64,000 nt of DNA from Pseudarthrobacter polychromogenes (GTDB taxonomy: Bacteria > Actinomycetota > Actinomycetes > Actinomycetales > Micrococcaceae), in the NCBI RefSeq assembly GCF_014644495.1, contig NZ_BMKU01000013.1, positions 39,260 to 103,259 on the forward strand, given 5' to 3'. Shown piece by piece: positions 49,727-58,691 of the stretch. How positions within the stretch are numbered: the stretch's first letter is position 1; every line of letters begins with the position of its first letter. A program made the position numbers and the translations under genes. The notes beneath the pieces are model-generated. The model worked only from the letters and a program-made list of their open reading frames with translations. It had not been told where the DNA came from and searched no databases.

Positions 49727-52120
49727 TCACAGCGCTGACGTTGGGACCGGCGGGCGGACTGTGTCGCGCTCCTGGTCGTTGGAGGAAGGTGAGGACGCCC
49801 TGACCCGTTCAAGGGCCCAAAACACCGCTTCCGGTGTTGCCGGGCTGGCCAGTTCCACGGCGGTGCCGCCGGAACCGAAGGCCGCCACGGCTTCCCGCAA
49901 CGCCTCGCGCACGCTGATGGCCAGCATAAGCGGCGGCTCTCCTACAGCCTTCGAGCCGTAGACGACACCGCTTTCTGTGGCCCGTTCAAACAGGTGGACG
50001 TTGAACTGCTCCGGCATTTCGGAGAAGCTCGGCAGCTTGTAGGTGCTGGCCGACTGGGTTGTCAGGCGTCCCCGCCCTTCGCCGTCGGACACGTCCCACC
50101 GCAGGTCCTCAAGGGTCAGCCAGCCGGCACCCTGGACGAAACCGCCTTCAATCTGCCCGATGTCGATCAACGGCGAAAGGCTGTCGCCGACGTCGTGCAC
50201 TATGTCGGCACGCAGCTGCCGGTAAGCGCCCGTGAAGCGGTCCACCTCCACCTCCGTGACCGCTGCGCCGTAACTGAAGTACTTGAATGGCTCACCCTGC
50301 ATGCGGGCGCTGTCCCAGTGCAGTCCCTCTGTCCGGTAGTACCCCGCCGCCCAGAGCGGGACCCGCTGGAAGTACGCGTCGCGAGCTACCTCGGCGAAAC
50401 TGAGGTGGCGGTCATGGAACCCGATCCCGGTCACCTTGCCGTCGTCGAAGCGCACATCGTCCGGGTGGATGTTGAGCTTCCGGGCAGCTACCTCTGCGAG
50501 CCGGGAACTGATCTGCTCGCAGGCGTTCTTGACCGCCCCGCCGTTGAGGTCAGCGCCGGAACTGGCGGCAGTCGCGGACGTGTTCGGTACCTTGTCCGTC
50601 CGTGTCGGCGCCAACCTGATGAATGAAAGGGGCACGCCCAGCGCCGTCGCTGCAACCTGGCGCATCTTGGTGTGCAGGCCCTGGCCCATCTCGGTGCCCC
50701 CGTGGTTGATGAGCACCGATCCGTCCTTATACACGTGGACAAGCGCGCCGGCCTGGTTGAAGGCTGTGAGGTTGAAGGAGATGCCAAACTTCACGGGCGT
50801 CATCGCGATGGCCCGTTTGATGTTCGGGTGGGCGGCGTTGAATTCCGCGATGTCAGCGCGCCGCTGCGCCACGTCTGCTCGGTCCAGGAGCGACTGCCAG
50901 ATTGCAGTGAGCCTTTCGGCGTGGCGCACGGGCTGCCCGTACGGGGTGCTCTGTCCAGGTTCGTAGAAGTTGCGGGACCGCAGCTCAGCCGGGTCAATGC
51001 CCAGCAGCGGTGCGCACCGGCCCAGGAGGTCCTCGATCACCAGCATCCCCTGGGGTCCGCCAAAGCCGCGAAACGCTGTCTGCGATGTCTTGTTGGTCTT
51101 GGCTACCCGGCCGTGCACTTCAATGTTGGGGATGTAGTACGCGTTGTCGATGTGGCACATTGCCCTTGCCAGGACGGGCTCGGAGAGGTCCAGGCTCCAG
51201 CCGCCGTCGCTCGTAAGGGTGGCCTTGAGCGCCTGGAGGCGGCCGTCGTCGTCGAATCCTGCTTCCCAGCGTGCATGGAACGGATGGCGCTTGCCGGTCA
51301 AGGTGATGTCCTGGGCCCGGTTGAGGCGGACGCGCACGGGGCGTCCGGTCAGGCTTGCACCTAGGGCTGCGATGGCAGCGAAGCCGTGCGGCTGCATCTC
51401 CTTGCCGCCAAAACCCCCGCCCATCCGGAGGCACTGCACTGTCACTTCGTGGTTGGCGAGTCCCAGGACGTGCGCCACGATTTCCTGCGTCTCGGACGGG
51501 TGCTGCGTGCTGGACTGCACAAACACCTGCCCGCCTTCATCGATGTACGCGAAGGACGCCTGCGTCTCAAGGTAGAAGTGCTCCTGGCCGCCGAATTCAA
51601 ACTCGCCGCTGAACCGGTGGGCCGCGTTTATTAAGGCGGAGTCCGGTTCGCCGCGCGCAACTGTCGGCTGGTTCCCTTGGAAGCTCCCTGCCGCCATTGC
51701 ATCAGTGAGCGTCAGGAGCGAAGGCAGCGGCTGGTACTCGACCTCCATGGCCTCCGCACCCAGCCGTGCCGCTTCCAATGATTCGCCCAGCACCCAGCAC
51801 ACGGCATGGCCATGGAACATGACCTCGCTGGGAAAGAGCGGCTCGTCATGCTTCACGCCGGCGTCGTTGACGCCGGGAACGTCCGACGCCGTCAGTACCT
51901 TGACTACGCCAGGAACCTTGAGTGCGGGCCTGGTGTCCATGCCGATTATCAGGGCATGGGCGTGCGGTGCCTGGACAGGCCAGGCGTGCAGGACATTCCG
52001 GGAACGGACAAGGAGGTCGTCAGTGTAGAGGGCTGTTCCGGTCACGTGTGCGGAGGCGCTCTCGTGGGAAACAGGGACCCCCACCACCGGGTTGACTGGA
52101 CGGTCTGCCAGGGACTTCAC
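49727..52120 (-). CDS. xdhB: xanthine dehydrogenase molybdopterin-binding subunit
   Basis: A 797-residue large subunit. It starts at a GTG overlapping the xdhA stop as GTGA. Molybdopterin-binding parts include GGQEHFYLETQASFAY, LRMGGGFGGKEMQPHGFA, AFRGFGGPQGMLVIED, the TEMGQGLHTKMRQVAATALG motif and GSKAVGEPPLMLAISVREAL near the C-terminus, which holds the catalytic Glu. It hydroxylates hypoxanthine and xanthine to urate. The long open frame upstream of the start is a shadow of xdhA. Confidence 0.95.
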   Translation of the reverse strand: MKSLADRPVNPVVGVPVSHESASAHVTGTALYTDDLLVRSRNVLHAWPVQAPHAHALIIGMDTRPALKVPGVVKVLTASDVPGVNDAGVKHDEPLFPSEVMFHGHAVCWVLGESLEAARLGAEAMEVEYQPLPSLLTLTDAMAAGSFQGNQPTVARGEPDSALINAAHRFSGEFEFGGQEHFYLETQASFAYIDEGGQVFVQSSTQHPSETQEIVAHVLGLANHEVTVQCLRMGGGFGGKEMQPHGFAAIAALGASLTGRPVRVRLNRAQDITLTGKRHPFHARWEAGFDDDGRLQALKATLTSDGGWSLDLSEPVLARAMCHIDNAYYIPNIEVHGRVAKTNKTSQTAFRGFGGPQGMLVIEDLLGRCAPLLGIDPAELRSRNFYEPGQSTPYGQPVRHAERLTAIWQSLLDRADVAQRRADIAEFNAAHPNIKRAIAMTPVKFGISFNLTAFNQAGALVHVYKDGSVLINHGGTEMGQGLHTKMRQVAATALGVPLSFIRLAPTRTDKVPNTSATAASSGADLNGGAVKNACEQISSRLAEVAARKLNIHPDDVRFDDGKVTGIGFHDRHLSFAEVARDAYFQRVPLWAAGYYRTEGLHWDSARMQGEPFKYFSYGAAVTEVEVDRFTGAYRQLRADIVHDVGDSLSPLIDIGQIEGGFVQGAGWLTLEDLRWDVSDGEGRGRLTTQSASTYKLPSFSEMPEQFNVHLFERATESGVVYGSKAVGEPPLMLAISVREALREAVAAFGSGGTAVELASPATPEAVFWALERVRASSPSSNDQERDTVRPPVPTSAL

Positions 52121-53613
52121 TTGGCTGCCTCCAACGCCGTAGCCTTTTCGGCATGGAACTTGAGGAGTGCCTGCCTCAGCATGGCCTGCCGGTAGAGTGC
52201 GCTCGCGCGCATGTCGTCGATCGGGGTTCCCTCGCCGGCCATGACGCCCGCCGCCGTGGCTACAGTGTCCGCGGTCCAGGGCTGGCCCGTCAATGATTCT
52301 TCCGTAGCGAAGGCCCGGATCGGCGTGGCTGCCACGCCGCCGAGGCCAATTCGGGCCGAATTTACGACGCCGTCTGCCACCTGCAGCGCGATGGCAGCCG
52401 AGACACTTGAGATGTCGTCGAAGCGCCGTTTGGAGATTTTGTAGAACGCGGTGCTTTCGGCCAGTGGCAGCGGGATCCGTACTGCGCGTAGCAGCTCGTG
52501 GGGCTTCCTTACGCTCTGCCGGTACCCCGTGTAGTACTCGGACAGCGGGACTTCGCGCTCGCCGTCGAGCGAGCACAGAACAACTGTGGCGTCCATGGCG
52601 AGGAGCGCCGGTGCGGAGTCGCCGATCGGTGAGCCCGTAGAAAGGTTCCCGCCCAAGGTGGCTGCGTTGCGGATCAGGCGGGACGCAAATTGGGGAAACA
52701 GCTGGGCCAGGAGAGGCAGACGGCCGTCGAGGCCCCGTTCCACCTCGGAAAGGGTGAGGGCTGCGCCGATCTCAACCCGGCCGTCGTCGAACGATAAAGT
52801 CCGCAGCTCTTCCAGCCGATCGATGGCAAGGAGCAGGGGCGGACGGGAGTGCCGGAGGTTTACCTCCACGCCGAGGTCGGTTGCCCCTGCCACCAGCTTT
52901 GCCTCCGGGCTTTCCTGCATGACCTCCAGGGCTTCACCAAGGGTTTCAGGGCGGAGGAATTGTGCTCCGCCGCCCGTCCTGGTGTGCTTGACGGGCGGGG
53001 CAGGCCGGTTCTGCCGGTCCAGCAAGGGGTCTGCGTCCAGGGGATTCCCGAGCGCATAGGCTGCGTCCCTGATGGGGCGGTAGCCGGTGCACCGGCAGAG
53101 GTTGCCGCTGAGCGCGTGGAGGTCGAAGCCGTTCGGACCGCATTCGTGATCGGTGGCATGCTGCTCGCCTACCTCGCGGGATCCGGTTTCTTTCCTGCCC
53201 TGCCCGGGGCGCCGGTCCGGACGGTAGTACTCAGCCGCCATGGAGCAGATGAACCCCGGTGTGCAGTATCCACACTGGGAACCGCCGCGGTCCGCCATTT
53301 CACGCTGGACGGGATGCAGGTCTTCTCCGGAACACGGCCCGGCTGCGGTACCCAGGCCCTCCGCGGTGACGATCTCCTGCCCGTCGAACGCCAGCGCGGG
53401 AGGCAGGCACGAGTTCAGGGATGTCCAGCGGCTCCCCTCGGGTCCGTCCGGCCTGGCCACCAGGACGGCACATGCCCCGCACTCGCCCTCCGCGCAGCCT
53501 TCCTTAGCCCCTGTGAGGCCTTCCGCCCGAAGCCAGTCAAGGAGCCTCGTGTGCGGGCTGGTCCTGCTGCAGTCCTGGGCCTGCCCGTTGACGAATATCT
53601 CTATTCCGTCCAT
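52117..53613 (-). CDS. xdhA: xanthine dehydrogenase small subunit (2Fe-2S and FAD domains)
   Basis: A 498-residue fusion of the two electron-transfer domains. The first 2Fe-2S cluster is bound by Cys40, Cys45, Cys48 and Cys69; the second by CGYCTPGF and NLCRCTGY. Between these two motifs sits an extra charged segment of about 35 residues (around RRPGQGRKETGSREVGEQ). The FAD domain begins at QFLRPETLGEAL and shows AGATDLGVEVN and RNAATLGGNLSTGSPIGDSAP. It passes electrons from molybdenum to NAD. First gene of the xdhABC unit. Confidence 0.94.
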   Translation of the reverse strand: MDGIEIFVNGQAQDCSRTSPHTRLLDWLRAEGLTGAKEGCAEGECGACAVLVARPDGPEGSRWTSLNSCLPPALAFDGQEIVTAEGLGTAAGPCSGEDLHPVQREMADRGGSQCGYCTPGFICSMAAEYYRPDRRPGQGRKETGSREVGEQHATDHECGPNGFDLHALSGNLCRCTGYRPIRDAAYALGNPLDADPLLDRQNRPAPPVKHTRTGGGAQFLRPETLGEALEVMQESPEAKLVAGATDLGVEVNLRHSRPPLLLAIDRLEELRTLSFDDGRVEIGAALTLSEVERGLDGRLPLLAQLFPQFASRLIRNAATLGGNLSTGSPIGDSAPALLAMDATVVLCSLDGEREVPLSEYYTGYRQSVRKPHELLRAVRIPLPLAESTAFYKISKRRFDDISSVSAAIALQVADGVVNSARIGLGGVAATPIRAFATEESLTGQPWTADTVATAAGVMAGEGTPIDDMRASALYRQAMLRQALLKFHAEKATALEAAK

Positions 53614-53705
53614 GTTTCACGCTCCCCATACGAACCGGACCGACGCGCCTAAAACCAAACCCTGGTGACGGGAAATGTATCCCAGCGCTGCCAGAATGTC
53701 GGCTG

Positions 53706-53739
53706 TTCAATGTGATTAAGCTTACCTTTCTGTGTGGAA
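53706..53739. promoter_or_regulatory. operator-like element S3 upstream of xdhA
   Basis: On the minus strand it starts TTCCACACAGAAAGGTAAG, resembling the start of the 36-bp elements (TTCCACATTGCGAAAAGTA at the NCS1 promoter) and ending ATTGAA. It lies 93 bp before the xdhA start. The match is weaker than between S1 and S2. Confidence 0.4.
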
Positions 53740-53830
53740 GCGATTTTCCAGAATCCGGATGGTTCCTCGGCGCGGCGGCGGCACCCCGTAAAATTCCGGC
53801 CTCCCACCGGGCACCCCATATAGTCGAGGG

Positions 53831-54811
53831 ATGGAACAGCGGATTTTAGGCAAGACCGGACGTAACGTCTCCGTCGTGGGGCTCGGCACCTGGCAGCTTG
53901 GCGCGGACTGGGGCAACGTTGACCCGGCACAGGCCCAGGCCATCCTGGCGGCGTCCGCGGAAGCCGGCGTGAACTTCTTCGACACCGCCGACGTCTACGG
54001 CGACGGCAAGAGCGAGCAGGCCATCGGAAAGTTCCTTGCGGACAACCCGGGCCTGGACATCACGGTTGCCACTAAGATGGGCCGGCGCATGGACCAGCAG
54101 CCGGAGAACTACACGCTGGCCAACTTCCGCCAGTGGGTGGACCGGTCCAGGAAGAACCTGGGCACCGACACCCTGGACCTGGTCCAGCTGCACTGCCCGC
54201 CCACCCCGGTGTACAGCACCTCCGAGGTCTACGACGCCTTGGACACCTTGGTGTCCGAGGGCGCCATCCGCAACTACGGCGTCAGCGTGGAGCGCACGGA
54301 TGAGGCGCTGGAAGCGATCAAGCACCCTGGCACCGCCTCGGTCCAGATCATCCTGAACGCTTTCCGCCTCAAGCCCCTGGACGAGGTCCTTCCCGCAGCG
54401 AAGGTGGCCAACGTGGGCATCATCGCCCGTGTACCGCTCGCTTCCGGCCTCCTGTCCGGCAAGTACTCAAAGGAAACCACTTTCGCGGAGAACGACCACC
54501 GGAACTACAACCGCCAGGGTGACAAGTTCGACGTCGGCGAGACCTTCTCCGGCGTGGACTACGAGCTCGGACTCAAAGCCGTGGCCGAGTTCGAGCAGCT
54601 GGTTCCGTCAGGGGCCACCACCGCCCAGGCGGCCATCGCCTGGATTGCGGCCCAGGACGGCGTCACCTCCGTGATTCCCGGCGCGCGCAACGTGGAGCAG
54701 GCATCCGCAAACGCTGCGGCTGCCTCCGTGCAGATCAGCGAAGAGTTCGACGCCGGCGTCCGCTGGATTTACGACCACTACTTCCGCGAAGCCATCCACC
54801 CGCGCTGGTAG
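53831..54811 (+). CDS. aldo/keto reductase
   Basis: A 326-residue (alpha/beta)8 reductase. The catalytic tetrad is visible: Asp51 and Tyr56 in FFDTADVYGDGKSE, the Lys in VATKMGRR and the His in DLVQLHCPP. NADPH-binding sequence is near the end (VIPGARNVEQASANAAA). It resembles the YhdN/general stress AKR group. Substrate unknown. It may be cotranscribed with the UDG-like gene 25 bp downstream. Confidence 0.93.
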   Translation: MEQRILGKTGRNVSVVGLGTWQLGADWGNVDPAQAQAILAASAEAGVNFFDTADVYGDGKSEQAIGKFLADNPGLDITVATKMGRRMDQQPENYTLANFRQWVDRSRKNLGTDTLDLVQLHCPPTPVYSTSEVYDALDTLVSEGAIRNYGVSVERTDEALEAIKHPGTASVQIILNAFRLKPLDEVLPAAKVANVGIIARVPLASGLLSGKYSKETTFAENDHRNYNRQGDKFDVGETFSGVDYELGLKAVAEFEQLVPSGATTAQAAIAWIAAQDGVTSVIPGARNVEQASANAAAASVQISEEFDAGVRWIYDHYFREAIHPRW

Positions 54812-54835
54812 CCCCGTTCGCTGGGGAGCACTCCG

Positions 54836-55489
54836 GTGACAGACCGTTCCATAAGGTCTTTTGTGGACCGGCTCGCGGCAGTGCCCACGGTGCCGGGCCG
54901 AAACAACTTCCTTGCCCACAGCCACCCGGGCAATGCCGTGCGCCGGCGCAACCTTGAGCTTTACCTCTCCGAGATGCTGGACCGTTCGCCGAGGGTGCTG
55001 CTGCTGGGCGAAGCCCCCGGTTTCAGGGGCATGCGGATCACTGGCGTGCCGTTCACCAACCGCACCATGTTCCAGGGACCGGCCAACACCTTCGGCCTTT
55101 TCGGGCCGGGCAAAGGATATGCCCTGCCCGCCGAGGCGGAGGGTGTGGCTGCCGAGCCGACGGCAACGGTGATGTGGGAGGTCCTGGCGGAACTGGATTT
55201 CCTGCCCCTGCTGTGGAGCGCCTGTCCGTGGCACACCCACGTGCCGGGAGAACCGCAGTCCAACCGGACGCCGCGGATAACGGAAGCAAAGCTGGGCACA
55301 CCTTACTGGCAGTCGCTGGTGGAGCTGTTTGGCATTGATGCAGTGGTCGCCGTGGGAAACATCGCGCACCGAAGCCTGCAGGCCAGCGGCGTGGATGCGC
55401 CCAAGGTCCGGCATCCCGCCCACGGCGGACGCTCCGGCTTCAAGCGCGGCCTGGAGGAGTTGCTCCTCGCCGGAACAATTACCACCTAG
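54836..55489 (+). CDS. uracil-DNA glycosylase family protein
   Basis: A 217-residue protein from a GTG start. The UDG fold is recognised by VLLLGEAPGFRGMRITGVPFTN (first motif, with GEAPG in place of the family 4 GEAPG/family 5 GQDPY-like sequences) and by PKVRHPAHGGRSGF near the C-terminus, the HP-containing DNA-intercalation loop. No four-cysteine iron-sulfur pattern is seen. It could remove uracil or other damaged bases. Confidence 0.85.
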   Translation: MTDRSIRSFVDRLAAVPTVPGRNNFLAHSHPGNAVRRRNLELYLSEMLDRSPRVLLLGEAPGFRGMRITGVPFTNRTMFQGPANTFGLFGPGKGYALPAEAEGVAAEPTATVMWEVLAELDFLPLLWSACPWHTHVPGEPQSNRTPRITEAKLGTPYWQSLVELFGIDAVVAVGNIAHRSLQASGVDAPKVRHPAHGGRSGFKRGLEELLLAGTITT

Positions 55490-55545
55490 TCCAGCCGACA
55501 AAGCCGCTCCGGCGCCTCCGTGTTCCGCATAGCCACACCCTCATG

Positions 55546-55608
55546 GAGTTTTTGTCCAGATATGCAGGGTTCCGGGCCCTGGAAGCCTGCACATCTGGAC
55601 AAAAACTC
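55546..55608. repeat. palindromic repeat copy C
   Basis: GAGTTTTTGTCCAGATATGC at left and GCACATCTGGACAAAAACTC at right, with centre GGTTCC...GGAAGCC also self-complementary. It lies between the convergent UDG-like and aceE genes. Confidence 0.92.
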
Positions 55609-55616
55609 TTGTTGGC

Positions 55617-58379
55617 TCAGGCGTCGCCGCCGGCCCCGCCGGTGGTTCCGGCGCTGACGTCCAGGAGTTTGTAGCGGTCCATGGCGTACGACGGCGCCCC
55701 CTCCTCGACCTCGCCCCTCGCCGCGAGCATTTGCAGCGCTTTGACCACGATGGAGTGGGTGTCGTTTTTGAAGAAGCGGCGGGCTGCTGCGCGGGTGTCG
55801 GAGAAGCCGAATCCGTCGGCGCCGAGGGTGGCGAATTCGTTGGGGACGAATTGGCGGATCTGGTCGGGGACGGCTTTCATGTAGTCGGAGACGGCGACGA
55901 CGGGTCCGGTGGCTCCTTCGAGCTGCTGGGTGATGAAGGGGACGCGGGCGGGTTCGCCGGGGTTGAGGAAGGCTTCCTCTTCGGCGGCGAGTCCGTCGCG
56001 GCGCAGTTCGTTCCAGGAGGTCACGGACCAGACGTCGGCGGAGACTGACCAGTCTTCGGCGAGGATCCGCTGGGCTTCGATGGCCCAGGGGACGGAGACG
56101 CCGGAGGCGAGGATCTGGGTCTTCGGTCCTGCAAGGTCCGACGCCGACACCCGGTAGATGCCTTTCAGCACACCTTCCACATCGAGGTTCTCCGGTTCGG
56201 CGGGCTGGATGATGGGCTCGTTGTACACCGTGAGGTAGTACATGAGGTTCCGGTCCTGCGAACCTGCCGCGCCGCCGTCGGACTTTTCCCCGTACATGCG
56301 TTCGAGGCCGTCGCGGATGATGTGGCCCATTTCGTAGCCGTAGGCGGGGTCGTAGGTGACCACGGCGGGGTTGGTGGAGGCCAGGAGGGGGGAGTGGCCG
56401 TCGGCGTGCTGGAGTCCTTCGCCGGTGAGGGTGGTCCGTCCTGCGGTGGCGCCGATGATGAAGCCGCGGGTCATTTGGTCTGCTGCTGCCCAGAACGCAT
56501 CGCCGGTGCGCTGGAAGCCGAACATGGAGTAGAACACGTAGACCGGGACCAGGGGCACGCCGTGGGTGGCGTAGGCGGTGCCGGCGGCGGTGAATGCTGC
56601 CACGGCGCCGGCTTCGTTGATGCCGGGGTGGATCAGCTGGCCCTGGGCGGATTCCTTGTAGGCCAGGACCAGGTCGCGGTCCACGGAGAGGTAGTTCTGG
56701 CCGCCCGGGTTATAGATCTTCGCGGTGGGGAAGAACGCATCCATGCCGAAGGTCCGGGATTCGTCGGGCACGATAGGCACGATCCGGTGCCCGAAGTTCC
56801 TGTCCCTGATGAGGTCTTTCAGGAGCCTGACAAAAGCCATGGTGGTGGCGGCCTGTTGTTTGCCCGAGCCGCGTTTGGCAACGTCAAACGTCTTGGGGTC
56901 TGGCAGCGCAACGGCATCATGGGATGACCTGCGTTCAGGGACGGCGCCGCCCAGGGCCCTCCGCCGTTCATGGAGGTACACGATCTCCGGTGCATCATGC
57001 CCGGGGTGGTAGTACGGCGGGGAATAGGGATCCGCTTCCAGTTGCGTATCGGTAATGGGGATCCGCAGGTAGTCCCGGAACTCCTTTAAATCCTCAACCG
57101 TCAGCTTTTTCATCTGGTGCGTGGCATTACGCCCTTCAAACCGCGGTCCGAGGCCGTAGCCCTTGACGGTTTTGGCGAGGATGACGGTGGGTTTGCCCTT
57201 GAATTCGGTGGCTGCCTTGTATGCGGCGTAGACCTTGCGGTAGTCGTGGCCGCCGCGTTTGAGGTTCCAGATCTGGTCATCGGTGAGGTCCGCGACGAGG
57301 TCTTTGGTGGCCGGGTCCTTGCCGAAGAAGTGTTCGCGGACGAACCCGCCGGATTCTGCCTTGTAGGTCTGGTAGTCCCCGTCGGGGGTTTCGTTCATGA
57401 TCTTCACCAGCGACCCGTCGGTGTCCTTGGTGAGCAGGTCATCCCATTCCCGGCCCCAGACGACCTTGATGACGTTCCAGCCCGCGCCGCGGAAGAACGC
57501 CTCGAGTTCCTGCATGATCTTCCCGTTGCCCCGCACGGGCCCGTCCAGGCGCTGGAGGTTGCAGTTGATCACGAAGTTCAGGTTGTCCAGGTTCTCGTTC
57601 GCGGCGAGTTGGAGCAGGCCGCGGGATTCGGGCTCGTCCATTTCCCCGTCGCCCAGGAACGCCCAGACCTGCTGGTCGCTGGTGTCTTTCAGGCCGCGGT
57701 TGTGCAGGTACCGGTTGGACTGGGCCTGGTAGATCGCGTTCATCGGCCCGATGCCCATGGACACGGTGGGGAATTCCCAGAACCCGGGCATCAGCCGCGG
57801 GTGCGGGTAGGAGGACAGGGCGTGGCCTTCCTTGGACTTTTCCTGCCGGAACCCGTCCAGGTCCTCCTCCGAGAGCCGGCCTTCCATGAACGCCCGGGCG
57901 TACATGCCGGGGGAGGCGTGGCCCTGGAAGAAGACCTGGTCACCGCCGCCGGGGTGGTCCTTGCCGCGGAAGAAGTGGTTGAAACCCACCTCGTATAGGG
58001 TCGCGGCCCCGGCATAGGTGGAGATATGCCCGCCCACGCCGATGTTCGCCCGCTGCGCCCGGTGCACCATCACCGCGGCGTTCCACCGCATGTACGCCCG
58101 GTACCGGCGCTCGTATTCCTCGTTGCCCGGGAACTCCGCTTCCTGGTCCACCGGGATCGTGTTCACGTAATCGGTGGTGGTCACCATCGGCACCCCGACG
58201 CTCTGCGCGCCCGCGCGCTGCAGCAGGCTCCGCATGATGAATTGGGCACGCTCAGTGCCCTGTTCCCTGATCAAGGAATCCAGGGACTCAACCCATTCGG
58301 CAGTCTCTTCCGGATCACGATCAGGCAGCTGGTTAGTCAACCCGCTGAGGATATGGGAGGTATCTTCTCCTGCAGCCAC
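55617..58379 (-). CDS. aceE: pyruvate dehydrogenase E1, homodimeric type
   Basis: A 920-residue E1 component. The N-terminal part has HISTYAGAATLYEVGFNHFF and the thiamine diphosphate motif GDGEMDEPESRG...NFVINCN at about residues 245-280; the transketolase-like central domain (HPGINEAGAVAAFTAAGTAY) and C-terminal domain follow. It decarboxylates pyruvate and loads acetyl on E2. E2 and E3 genes are not near. Its place in the purine island, and a motif shared with the malic enzyme promoter, suggest a role in oxidising pyruvate made from glyoxylate. Confidence 0.96.
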   Translation of the reverse strand: MAAGEDTSHILSGLTNQLPDRDPEETAEWVESLDSLIREQGTERAQFIMRSLLQRAGAQSVGVPMVTTTDYVNTIPVDQEAEFPGNEEYERRYRAYMRWNAAVMVHRAQRANIGVGGHISTYAGAATLYEVGFNHFFRGKDHPGGGDQVFFQGHASPGMYARAFMEGRLSEEDLDGFRQEKSKEGHALSSYPHPRLMPGFWEFPTVSMGIGPMNAIYQAQSNRYLHNRGLKDTSDQQVWAFLGDGEMDEPESRGLLQLAANENLDNLNFVINCNLQRLDGPVRGNGKIMQELEAFFRGAGWNVIKVVWGREWDDLLTKDTDGSLVKIMNETPDGDYQTYKAESGGFVREHFFGKDPATKDLVADLTDDQIWNLKRGGHDYRKVYAAYKAATEFKGKPTVILAKTVKGYGLGPRFEGRNATHQMKKLTVEDLKEFRDYLRIPITDTQLEADPYSPPYYHPGHDAPEIVYLHERRRALGGAVPERRSSHDAVALPDPKTFDVAKRGSGKQQAATTMAFVRLLKDLIRDRNFGHRIVPIVPDESRTFGMDAFFPTAKIYNPGGQNYLSVDRDLVLAYKESAQGQLIHPGINEAGAVAAFTAAGTAYATHGVPLVPVYVFYSMFGFQRTGDAFWAAADQMTRGFIIGATAGRTTLTGEGLQHADGHSPLLASTNPAVVTYDPAYGYEMGHIIRDGLERMYGEKSDGGAAGSQDRNLMYYLTVYNEPIIQPAEPENLDVEGVLKGIYRVSASDLAGPKTQILASGVSVPWAIEAQRILAEDWSVSADVWSVTSWNELRRDGLAAEEEAFLNPGEPARVPFITQQLEGATGPVVAVSDYMKAVPDQIRQFVPNEFATLGADGFGFSDTRAAARRFFKNDTHSIVVKALQMLAARGEVEEGAPSYAMDRYKLLDVSAGTTGGAGGDA

Positions 58380-58411
58380 GGCAGCCTCTTTTCGTCTTTG
58401 AATGCTGGGCC

Positions 58412-58438
58412 AATGTTTTCGTATTGTGAGAAAACATT
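58412..58438. promoter_or_regulatory. AATGTTTTC-N9-GAAAACATT dyad upstream of aceE
   Basis: A perfect 9-bp inverted repeat lies 33 bp before the aceE start. Its left half plus spacer (AATGTTTTCGTATT) recurs at 44678 before malic enzyme. It is a strong operator candidate; the regulator is unknown. Confidence 0.7.
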
Positions 58439-58591
58439 ATTGCCATACGAGATTAGCTACTCCATGGAAGGTGGGTCAAGCATAATCGACGCCGGCACTT
58501 CCCGTGCGGCGAACCGTCGCCTGCCAACCGATTGTGACCGTTGGCACCCCTGCGGCTCCTTGACCATAGGGTGACCCAGGTCATACTCTTA

Positions 58592-58627
58592 TTCCACTTA
58601 GCAATATCTACTTTTCGCAATGTGGAA
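58592..58627. promoter_or_regulatory. 36-bp operator-like element S2
   Basis: TTCCACTTAGCAATAT at left, TTCGCAATGTGGAA at right; the outer ATTCCAC/GTGGAAT is a 7-bp inverted repeat. It matches S1 (48673-48708) at the same length and lies 64 bp before the NCS1 permease start. The gap 58380-58691 also holds the aceE dyad; nothing else is seen there. Confidence 0.6.
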
Positions 58628-58691
58628 TAACAGAACCGGTCCTCCAGACCAGCGCTCACCACTGCGAATCCTTCAAGAACCGGAGATCCCC

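Noticed and set aside
52121..52576. N-terminal extension of XdhB
   Set aside because: It lies within xdhA in another frame; the GTGA overlap at 52117-52120 explains the real start.
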